DNA from: Leucobacter rhizosphaerae
GTDB taxonomy: Bacteria > Actinomycetota > Actinomycetes > Actinomycetales > Microbacteriaceae
Length of the DNA stretch: 64,000 bases
Assembly: GCF_022919175.1 (NCBI RefSeq)
Contig: NZ_CP095043.1
Location: 1,612,001-1,676,000, forward strand
Direction of reading: 5' to 3'
Both the position numbers and the translations under genes were made by a program. How positions within the stretch are numbered: position 1 is the stretch's first letter; each line of letters starts with the position of its first letter. Of the stretch, positions 33,479 to 40,571 are shown piece after piece. Under the pieces are notes generated by a model. It had not been told where the DNA came from and did no database searches. It was given only the letters and a program-made list of their open reading frames with translations.

Positions 33479-33521
33479 GGGAACAAGAGTATCGCTCCAC
33501 GACGCCGTGCGTGCGCGACGA

Positions 33522-35173
33522 CTACCCCGCGAGCACCCGCTGCACGAGCGCCTGCGCCGCGGCCTGCACTTCGGCGAGGTGCTCGGGTCCGCGGAACGAC
33601 TCGGCATAGATCTTCATGACGTCCTCGGTGCCCGACGGGCGGGCGGCGAACCAGGCGTGCGCGGTCTCGACTTTGAGGCCCCCGATCCTCGCCCCATTGC
33701 CCGGTGCGGCCGTGAGGATCGCGGTCACGGGATCCCCGCGAGTTCCGTGTCCGTGACGTCCTCCGGGGCGAGCGCGCCGAGGCGAGCTTTCTGCTCGGGG
33801 GTCGCCGCGGCGTCGATGCGGGCGTAGGCGGGTGCGCCGAAGCGCGCGACGAGCTCGCGGTACCGCTCATCCGGGGCCTGGCCGGTGACCGCCTGGATCT
33901 CCGCGGCGAGGAGCGCGAGCAGGATGCCGTCCTTATCGGTGCTCCACGCGGTGCCGTCGAAGCGCTGGAAAGACGCCCCCGCGCTCTCCTCACCGCCGAA
34001 CACGACGGTCCCGTCCGCGAGACCCGGCACGAACCACTTGAAGCCGACCGGCACCTCGAGCAGCTCGCGGCCGTGATCCGCCACGACGCGGTCGATGATC
34101 CCGGACGACACCAGTGTCTTGCCGACCGCGGCGCTCGTCGGCCAGTCGGGGCGATGCGAGAGCAGGTAGTCGATCGCGACCGCGAGGTAGTGGTTCGGGT
34201 TCATGAGCCCGCCGTCGGCGGTGACGATGCCGTGACGGTCGGCGTCCGCGTCGTTGCCGGTGAGCAGGTCGGTGCTGTCGCGGTAGACGTCGAGCGTCGA
34301 CATGACCGACGCCGACGATGGATCCATGCGGATCTTGCCGTCCCAGTCGAGGTGCATGAACGCCCAGCGCGGATCCACCCCCGGACCGAGCACCGTGAGA
34401 TCGAGGTCGTAGCGATCCCGGATCGCCGCCCAGTACGCGACGCTCGCCCCGCCGAGGGGATGCGCGGCGAAGCGGACCCCGGCCTCGCGGATCGCCGCGA
34501 CGTCGATGACCTGCTCGAGCGCCTCGACGTAGCCGCCCAGGAAGTCGTAGTGGCCGAGCTCACCGGGCTCCACGCCGTCGACCGCCGCGGTCGACGTGAG
34601 ATCACGCCCGCTCTCGAGCAGTTCGTTCGCCCGGTCGGCGATCCAGGTGGTGGCGGCCGTGTCCGCGGGGCCGCCGTGGGGCGGGTTGTATTTGAAGCCG
34701 CCGTCGGTGGGCGGGTTGTGACTCGGGGTCACGATGATGCCGTCGGCGCGCTGCGGATCGTCGCTCGCGCGCTCGCGGTTGTGGGTGAGGATCGCGTGGC
34801 TCAGGGCCGGGGTGGGCACGAACGTCTCGTCCCCCGAGCCCGCGGCCGCGAGGACGTGCACGCCCTGCGCGAGCAGCACCTCCCGCGCGGTCTGCTCGGC
34901 CGGCGCGGACAGCGCGTGGGTATCGGCGCCGATGAAGAGCGGACCCGCGATCCCCTGAGCGGCGCGGTACTCGGCGATCGCGATGCTGATCGCCACGATG
35001 TGCGCCTCGTTGAACGAGCCGTTGAGCGACGTGCCGCGGTGGCCGGAGGTGCCGAAGACGACGCGCTGCGCGGCGATGGCGGGATCCGGCACCACCTCGG
35101 TGTAGGCCGCGAGCAGGGCCGGGACGTCGATCAGGTCGCTCTCGCGTGCGGGAAGTCCGGCTCTCTCAGTCAT
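33522..35173 (-). pseudogene. pgm: Phosphoglucomutase (alpha-D-glucose type), split by a one-base shift
   Basis: The first frame (35173-33725, 482 residues) has [20 protein letters not shown], the active-site serine in [19 protein letters not shown], the metal loop [14 protein letters not shown] and the sugar loop [11 protein letters not shown]. It stops at ELAGIP-TGA. A second frame (33728-33522, 68 residues) continues exactly where the family does: [20 protein letters not shown], then the phosphate-binding [17 protein letters not shown]. One missing G (CCGTGACC where CCGGTGACC is expected) explains the break. The stop and a GTG overlap as GTGA, so coupled translation as two chains is possible. 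Otherwise it is an inactivating mutation or a sequence error. The enzyme interconverts glucose-1- and glucose-6-phosphate. Confidence 0.88.
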
Positions 35174-35227
35174 CTCTCCAGTGTGCCAGGCGTGGTCCGG
35201 GCGCGCACCCTGGTGCACCTGCGCGGC

Positions 35228-35608
35228 TCAGGACAACGGCACCGCGGCGATCGCCGTGAGCTCGACCAGCATCGCGGGCCGCGCGAGCTCCGCGACACCG
35301 ACGGCGCAGCGCACCGGCACGGTCGCCCCGAATCGGCGCGCGTACACCTCGTTGAAGACGGGCCGATTCTGCCCGAGATCACGGAGATAGATGGTGAGGT
35401 GGGCGACGTCGCCGAGGCCCGCGCCGACCCGCGAGAGCTCGGCGGCGAGCGCGTCGATCACCACCTCCGACTGCGCCTCGATGCCGTCGGGCAGCTCACC
35501 CTGCTCGTCGAGCGGGATCACCGTGACGTACGCCGTCTCACCGATGACGGTGACATCGGCGGAGAGGGCTCCGGCTTCCGGTTCCGGGATGCGTGCGACT
35601 GCACTCAC
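35228..35608 (-). CDS. RidA family protein (enamine/imine deaminase)
   Basis: This 126-residue chorismate-mutase-like fold has SEVVIDALAAELSRVGAGLG, VAHLTIYLRDLGQNRPVFNE and the conserved arginine in ATVPVRCAVGVAEL, which binds the substrate carboxylate in active RidA enzymes. RidA proteins hydrolyse reactive 2-aminoacrylate and related imines made during amino-acid catabolism. It lies 12 bases after the IclR regulator and fits the amino-acid-degrading character of module 2. It has no export signal. Confidence 0.88.
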   Translation of the reverse strand: MSAVARIPEPEAGALSADVTVIGETAYVTVIPLDEQGELPDGIEAQSEVVIDALAAELSRVGAGLGDVAHLTIYLRDLGQNRPVFNEVYARRFGATVPVRCAVGVAELARPAMLVELTAIAAVPLS

Positions 35609-35620
35609 GTGACGTTCTCC

Positions 35621-36352
35621 TTACTCTTCTGAATCAGATTGCGGGGTCGGCGAGCCGAGCGCCGCCTCCGCGAGCTCGCGCTCGATGGACTGACGCGCCG
35701 CGCAGAGCGTGCTCCGGGCGATCGGGAGGTCCATGCGCCCGGCCGGGGCGATCACGCTGAGCGCGCCGAGGCACTCTCCGCGGAGCATGATGGGGACGGC
35801 GACGGCATCGATGGCATCGCCGAGCCAATCCGAGTGGGACTCCGTGTACCCGAGCGCCCGCGCTTCCTCGAGCTTCCCTTCAAGTCCGGCCCAGCGGGCA
35901 CGATCCAAATGGGCGTCGAACGCGAGGAGCGCCAGGCCCGACGCCGAGGTCCGGGGGTCGAGGTGGGGCTCCAGCGCCTGGGTGATCGCGAACGGCCGCC
36001 TCGGCTCGTGCCGCTCGATGATGATGGCTTCGTTCCCGTTCAGCACGGCGTACGAGATCGGCTCGTTGAGCTGCTCCACGAGCGTCACCATCGCCCGCGA
36101 GATCTCCGCGGGCACCGCCGAGTACTCGATGGCGAATCGACCGAAGACCGCGGCTCGGGGCGAGAGGAGGTACTCGCGCTTGTCGTTCTGCATGAGCCAG
36201 CCGGACTCGGCGAGCGTCGACACGTACTGGTGCGTGGCCGCGCGGGACCACCCGAGCAGCCTGGCGAGCTCGGACACGCTCGACCGTCCCCCATCGAACT
36301 CGAGGAAGGCCTCAAGCACCTGGATCGTCTTGCTCACGGATTGGAGGCTCAT
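35621..36352 (-). CDS. IclR family transcriptional regulator
   Basis: The 243-residue protein has the IclR N-terminal winged helix (SVSKTIQVLEAFLEFDGGRS, LARLLGWSRAATHQYVSTLA; about 1-65). The C-terminal ligand domain contains FAIEYSAVPAEISRAMVTLV, GLALLAFDAHLDRARWAG, and GDAIDAVAVPIMLRGECLGA. It would sense a small carboxylate or amino acid and control the adjacent importer and dipeptidase genes. It lies between the binding-protein gene, from which a strong hairpin separates it, and ridA. The candidate GTCAA/TTGAC half-sites upstream of the operon head (43208-43246) could be its targets. Confidence 0.9.
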   Translation of the reverse strand: MSLQSVSKTIQVLEAFLEFDGGRSSVSELARLLGWSRAATHQYVSTLAESGWLMQNDKREYLLSPRAAVFGRFAIEYSAVPAEISRAMVTLVEQLNEPISYAVLNGNEAIIIERHEPRRPFAITQALEPHLDPRTSASGLALLAFDAHLDRARWAGLEGKLEEARALGYTESHSDWLGDAIDAVAVPIMLRGECLGALSVIAPAGRMDLPIARSTLCAARQSIERELAEAALGSPTPQSDSEE

Positions 36353-36384
36353 GGTTCCACCACCTTAACGGCTGGGTGCGGGCG

Positions 36385-36419
36385 GGGAGGTCCGGCGGAG
36401 CGCGTCCGTCGGACCTCCC
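36385..36419 (-). terminator. 15-bp hairpin between binding-protein and iclR genes
   Basis: GGGAGGTCCG (36385-36394) and CGGACCTCCC (36410-36419) pair exactly. Inside them a G-T pair and CGGA/TCCG continue the stem around a GCGCG loop. It begins eight bases after the binding-protein stop and lies 33 bases before the IclR start. It should end or protect the transporter message. Confidence 0.78.
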
Positions 36420-36427
36420 GCGTGGGA

Positions 36428-37294
36428 TTACAGCAGATTCGGGTCACCCGGGTGCATGACCTGGGGATCAAGGCCGTACTCCTCTGCGATCGCGTCGAGC
36501 TCGCCCGATTCGCGCAGCTCGGCGATGAAACTGTCGATCGCCTCGCCGAGCGCCTCGTTCTCCTTGTTCACGGGGAAGTTGGTCTGCCCCGGATCGAGCG
36601 TGGCGGGCAGACGGTCGTCCGCGTCCAGGACGGTCACCTGGAAGTCGGTGATGCCGTGCTTGTCGAGGTAGGTGTGCGCGGCGATGAAGCCCTGCACCGT
36701 GCCGTCGACGCGGCCCGCCTTGATGTCGTCGTACGTCGCGTCGTCGTTCTGGTAGATGCTGAGGCTGTCGCCCAGCACCTCCTTCAGCTTGTCGACGCCG
36801 ACGAGCCCCTGCCCGACACCGATCTTGAGCGCGGCGAGCTCATCGACCGTGCTCGCTCCGTCCTTCGTCACCGAGGAGAAGGGCGAGATGATCACCGGTG
36901 CGGAGAGCCGCACCATCTCGTCCCGCTCCTTGGTCCGATACCAGGATCCGAGGGTCGTGTCCGCGCGTCCGGTGGCGACCGAGGTGATCATCGCCGCGGA
37001 GTCCCCCTTGTTGACCGTGAGGGTCAGGCACTGGGCTTCGGCGAACTTCGTGAGGATGTCGCCCTCCAGCCCCGTCAGCGTCGACGGGCCATCGGACATC
37101 GAGAAGGGCGGGTACTCGTACTGCGCCACCGTGAGCGTGCCGTCGGTCATCGTCGTCAGATCGGCATCGCGCGGCGTGCAGTCCTCCGCGGGCTGCGCGT
37201 CGCCCCCGGGAGGCGCGGTGCTGCAGCCGACCAGGATCAGCAGGGCGGACACGGCCGCGGAGGCGGCGAGCAGTCTGTTCTTCTTCAGGTTCAT
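36428..37294 (-). CDS. Polar amino-acid ABC transporter substrate-binding lipoprotein
   Basis: The 288-residue protein starts at ATG 37294 six bases after AAGGAG. It has a lipoprotein signal (NRLLAASAAVSALLILVGCS; Cys near residue 23). The SBP-3 domain contains YEYPPFSMSDGPSTLTGLEG, DILTKFAEAQCLTLTVN, SAAMITSVATGRADTTLGSW and FPVNKENEALGEAIDSFIAE. The family binds glutamine, histidine, arginine or cystine and similar amino acids; which one is not decidable here. It is the last gene of the transporter set and is followed by a strong hairpin. Confidence 0.92.
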   Translation of the reverse strand: MNLKKNRLLAASAAVSALLILVGCSTAPPGGDAQPAEDCTPRDADLTTMTDGTLTVAQYEYPPFSMSDGPSTLTGLEGDILTKFAEAQCLTLTVNKGDSAAMITSVATGRADTTLGSWYRTKERDEMVRLSAPVIISPFSSVTKDGASTVDELAALKIGVGQGLVGVDKLKEVLGDSLSIYQNDDATYDDIKAGRVDGTVQGFIAAHTYLDKHGITDFQVTVLDADDRLPATLDPGQTNFPVNKENEALGEAIDSFIAELRESGELDAIAEEYGLDPQVMHPGDPNLL

Positions 37295-37336
37295 CGGTGA
37301 CTCCTTCATCATGATGGGTGTGGTGGAAAGCGGTGG

Positions 37337-38074
37337 TTACGGGGAGACGGAAGCGGGCTGGGGAGGTTCGAAGCGCCGGAGGCTCAGCGGTCCGCGTCGC
37401 GCGCGCGCCGGCCGCGTGCCCCCGCCGAGCCTGCGCTCGAAGGTGCTGCTGAGGTACGCGCCGGGGATCGTGATGCAGAGGTAGAGCACGGCCGCGGCGG
37501 TGTACACCGACATGTACTCGAAGGTGGCCGAGCCGATGATCCCGGCCCGCTGCATGATCTCCGGCACGGTGATGACCGTCGCGAGCGACGTGGCCTGGAA
37601 GATCGTGATGGTGAGATTCACCAGGGGCGGGATCGAGATCCTGGCCGCCTGCGGGATGATGATGAACCGATACGTGTCCCCGGCCGACATCGACACCGAG
37701 CTCGCCGCCTCGAACTGCCCCTTGGGCACGGCGCCCAACCCCGCGCGGATCATCTCAGACGAGTATCCGGCGGACGAGAACGTGAGCGCCGCGATGGCCG
37801 AGGGAGCGGCGGAGAGCATGACCCCGAACTGCGGCAGGCCCTGGTAGACGATCAGGAGCAGTACAAGGATCGGGATCCCGCGACCGAGCTCGACGAGCAC
37901 CAGCGAGACGATCCGCAGCACCCGCGACTTCGAGTCGGCCATGAGCGCGAAGAAAAAGCCGAGGACGTACCCCATTCCGCAGGACACGACGGTCAGGCCG
38001 AGGGCGACCCACAGACCCGGAAGGAGTTCAGGAATGAACCGGGGCCAGTCATAGAGCCAGGAGAAATCGTTCAT
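37337..38074 (-). CDS. Polar amino-acid ABC transporter permease (HisM/GlnP type)
   Basis: The 245-residue protein starts at ATG 38074, overlapping the sister permease stop. It has a first helix LLPGLWVALGLTVVSCGMGY and the EAA-type cytoplasmic loop with AGLGAVPKGQFEAASSVSMS, then PQAARISIPPLVNLTITIFQ. These are signatures of the His/Glu/Gln/Arg permease family. About five membrane segments are visible and it ends in a basic tail. It forms a heterodimeric channel with 38071-38715. Confidence 0.92.
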   Translation of the reverse strand: MNDFSWLYDWPRFIPELLPGLWVALGLTVVSCGMGYVLGFFFALMADSKSRVLRIVSLVLVELGRGIPILVLLLIVYQGLPQFGVMLSAAPSAIAALTFSSAGYSSEMIRAGLGAVPKGQFEAASSVSMSAGDTYRFIIIPQAARISIPPLVNLTITIFQATSLATVITVPEIMQRAGIIGSATFEYMSVYTAAAVLYLCITIPGAYLSSTFERRLGGGTRPARARRGPLSLRRFEPPQPASVSP

Positions 38075-38715
38075 GCGACGGCGTACTTTCTCGTGATGCG
38101 GGCTTGGACGCGACGCGAGCACGCCGCAATCAGGAGACTGAGCGCCAGGTAGATCAGGCCGGCGAAGCCGAACATCACCAGCCCGTTGGCGTGGTACTGC
38201 GTCATGACCCCCGCGCGGAAGACCAGGTCAGTGACCCCGATCGTCGAAACGAGTGAGGAGTCCTTGAGCAAGCCGATGACCTGCGTGGCGACGGACGGAC
38301 TCACCGAGCGGAAGAGCTGCGGGGCGATGATGTCCTTGAGCGTGTCGAACCGGCTCAGGTTGAGCGCGCCCGAGGCCTCCCACTGGCCCGCGCGGATCGC
38401 CTGCAGCCCTCCTCGGTAGATCTCCGCCATGTACGCCGCGGCCAGCACCGAGAGCGTGAGCATCGCAGCGGTCACCGGCGAGAGGGTGATGCCGAGCTGC
38501 CCGACTCCGAAGTACGCGATGAAGAGCCAGACGAGCGTCGGGATCCCGCGCACGACGTGCACGAACAGGTCGTACGCCCCTCGGATCACACGGAACCGGC
38601 TCCGTGCCGCGAGCAGGAGCGGGGCGCCGAGCACGATCCCGATCGCGGCGGAACCCGCCGTGATCCCTACGGTCCACAGGGTCCCGAGGGCGATGTAGCC
38701 CATGATCTCCCACAT
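38071..38715 (-). CDS. Polar amino-acid ABC transporter permease
   Basis: The 214-residue permease has the opening GTLWTVGITAGSAAIGIVLG, HVVRGIPTLVWLFIAYFGVG (R-G-x-P motif), the EAA loop IYRGGLQAIRAGQWEASGAL, and PQLFRSVSPSVATQVIGLLK with DSSLVSTIGVTDL. About five membrane helices are present. It starts two bases after the ATPase gene stop and overlaps the next permease by four bases. Confidence 0.93.
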   Translation of the reverse strand: MWEIMGYIALGTLWTVGITAGSAAIGIVLGAPLLLAARSRFRVIRGAYDLFVHVVRGIPTLVWLFIAYFGVGQLGITLSPVTAAMLTLSVLAAAYMAEIYRGGLQAIRAGQWEASGALNLSRFDTLKDIIAPQLFRSVSPSVATQVIGLLKDSSLVSTIGVTDLVFRAGVMTQYHANGLVMFGFAGLIYLALSLLIAACSRRVQARITRKYAVA

Positions 38716-38716
38716 C

Positions 38717-39514
38717 TCAACGCCCCAGCACCGCTGAGAGGAACTGCTGGGTGCGCTCGTGCTCCGGCTGGGTCATGATCTGCTCCGGAGGGCCCTCCTC
38801 GATGACGGCCCCGTCGACCATGACGACGACCCGGTTCGACACGTGCCGCGCGAACTCCATCTCGTGGGTCACGATCAGCATGGTCATGTCGTCCGCGGCG
38901 AGGCCGCGCATCACCTGCAGGATCTCCGCGCCGATCTCCGGGTCCAGCCCCGAGGTCGGTTCGTCGAAGAGCATCAGCTCCGGGTCCATCGCGAGCGCCC
39001 GCGCGATCGCGATGCGCTGCTGCTGCCCGCCGGAGCACTCGGCCGGGTAGGCGTTCGCCTTACTCGCGAGCCCCACGCGGGTGAGTTCCGCCATCGCCCG
39101 CTCCTCCGCCTCGGCCCGGGAGCGCTTGTGCACGCGCATCTGCGGGAGCGCCACGTTCTTCAGCGCGGAGAAGTGAGGGAAGAGGTTGAACGCCTGGAAC
39201 ACCATTCCGGTCTGCGCGCGCAGCGCCCGCACCTGGGGCTTCGCGAGGGATCCGCCGGTGAAGTCGACACGGGCATCGCCGATGCGGAGGCTGCCGTGAT
39301 CCGGTACCTCGAGCAGATTGAGGCAGCGGATCAGGCTCGACTTGCCCGCCCCCGACGGCCCGATGATCGAGATGACCTCTCCCTTGGCGACCTCCAGGGA
39401 GACGTCGTCGACCGCGACGTGGGCGCCGAACGCCTTGGTGAGGCCGGCGGCGGAGACGAACGCAGGGTCCGCCCGCACGGCGGCGTCGGACACGGGGCCG
39501 ATCGGTTCGGTCAT
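38717..39514 (-). CDS. Polar amino-acid ABC transporter ATP-binding protein (GlnQ/HisP type)
   Basis: The 265-residue ATPase has Walker A GPSGAGKSSLIRCLN, Q-loop VFQAFNLFPHF, signature CSGGQQQRI and Walker B LMLFDEPTSGLDPE with the switch TMLIVTHEMEFA. The ATG at 39514 (MTEPIG) follows GAGGGG at good spacing and is preferred to ATGs further upstream. It powers the two permeases. It lies 11 bases after the dipeptidase stop, within the same operon. Confidence 0.94.
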   Translation of the reverse strand: MTEPIGPVSDAAVRADPAFVSAAGLTKAFGAHVAVDDVSLEVAKGEVISIIGPSGAGKSSLIRCLNLLEVPDHGSLRIGDARVDFTGGSLAKPQVRALRAQTGMVFQAFNLFPHFSALKNVALPQMRVHKRSRAEAEERAMAELTRVGLASKANAYPAECSGGQQQRIAIARALAMDPELMLFDEPTSGLDPEIGAEILQVMRGLAADDMTMLIVTHEMEFARHVSNRVVVMVDGAVIEEGPPEQIMTQPEHERTQQFLSAVLGR

Positions 39515-39525
39515 GATCATTCCCC

Positions 39526-40512
39526 TCACAGTTCCTTGAACGTTCTGCCGTAGAAGTCGAGCCAGTTCTCGCCCATGATCAGCGCGACCTCACGCTCGTC
39601 GAACCCGCGATCCCGCAGGCACGCCTCGGCGTTCGGGAACTGCGTCGGGTCGTCGAACCATCCGGATCCCTCCTGCGGCCCCGAGTTCGTCTTCGATCCG
39701 GCGCCGTACTGGATCTCGCGAGCCCAACGGCCCTGGCGCATCCACTCGAGATACGGCATGCCACCGGTCTGGTCGAAGTCGGTGCCGATCCCGACGTGCT
39801 CGATCCCCATGCGGTCGACCGTCCACGCCACGAGCTCCGACCACTTCTGCGCCGTCGTGTACTCCCCGACGAGGTTGCGGTACACGGACAGACCGATCAT
39901 GCCGCCGCGATCCCGCAGCGCATCGAGCACCTCGTCCGGCTTGTTCCGCGGGTGCGCGGCGAGAGTCGAGGGGTTCGAGTGGGTGATCGCGACGGGATCG
40001 AGCGAGTGCTCGATGGCGTCGAGCGTCGTCGTGTTGCCCACGTGCGAAAGATCGATGACCATGCCGCAGCGGTTCATCTCCCGCACCACGTATTTGCCGT
40101 AGCGGGTCAGCCCGGAATCGGACGGTTCGTAGCAGGACCCTCCGATGTCGGACTGGATGTTGTAGGTGAGCTGTCCGACGCGCGTGCCCATGCGGGCGAA
40201 GAGCTCGACGTAGCCGAGGCGCCCCTGCAGGAACGACACGTTCTGGAATCCCAGCACGATCGCGCATCGACCCGAGTCGGCGATGCGACGGATGTCGGCA
40301 GCCGTGAAGGCGATCTCGACGAGATCGGCGTTGTCCTCGGCCATGTACCGCCACTTGACGAGTTGATCCATCGACTCGGTGGCGTCCTCCCAGAAGCCGA
40401 CCGTCACCGTCACGCAGCCCACACCTCCCGCGGCGAGCGCTTCGAGTGCGGGGCGATGCGACGGCGTCTCTCGCTCGAGGGGTGTGCAAAGCAGGCTATC
40501 TACGTACAACAT
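39526..40512 (-). CDS. M19 membrane-dipeptidase family protein, variant metal site
   Basis: The 328-residue protein is clearly of the renal dipeptidase family. It has RVGQLTYNIQSDIGGSCYEP, VVREMNRCGMVIDLSHVG, AITHSNPSTLAAHPRNKPDE, GGMIGLSVY and VGIGTDFDQTGG. The two histidines (D-L-S-H and I-T-H-S-N) are present. The N-terminal H-x-D metal pair is missing (VDSLLCTP), and the bridging Glu region reads LGFQNVS. Variants of this kind occur in several bacterial amino-acid or betaine catabolic clusters and may not be classical dizinc dipeptidases. No signal peptide is present, so it is cytoplasmic. It precedes the ABC genes in module 2. Confidence 0.85.
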   Translation of the reverse strand: MLYVDSLLCTPLERETPSHRPALEALAAGGVGCVTVTVGFWEDATESMDQLVKWRYMAEDNADLVEIAFTAADIRRIADSGRCAIVLGFQNVSFLQGRLGYVELFARMGTRVGQLTYNIQSDIGGSCYEPSDSGLTRYGKYVVREMNRCGMVIDLSHVGNTTTLDAIEHSLDPVAITHSNPSTLAAHPRNKPDEVLDALRDRGGMIGLSVYRNLVGEYTTAQKWSELVAWTVDRMGIEHVGIGTDFDQTGGMPYLEWMRQGRWAREIQYGAGSKTNSGPQEGSGWFDDPTQFPNAEACLRDRGFDEREVALIMGENWLDFYGRTFKEL

Positions 40513-40571
40513 TGTGCGTTTCCTCCGGTGGAGCGTGGTGGGGTGTCTGATCCGAGGGGATCGAAGGGGTC

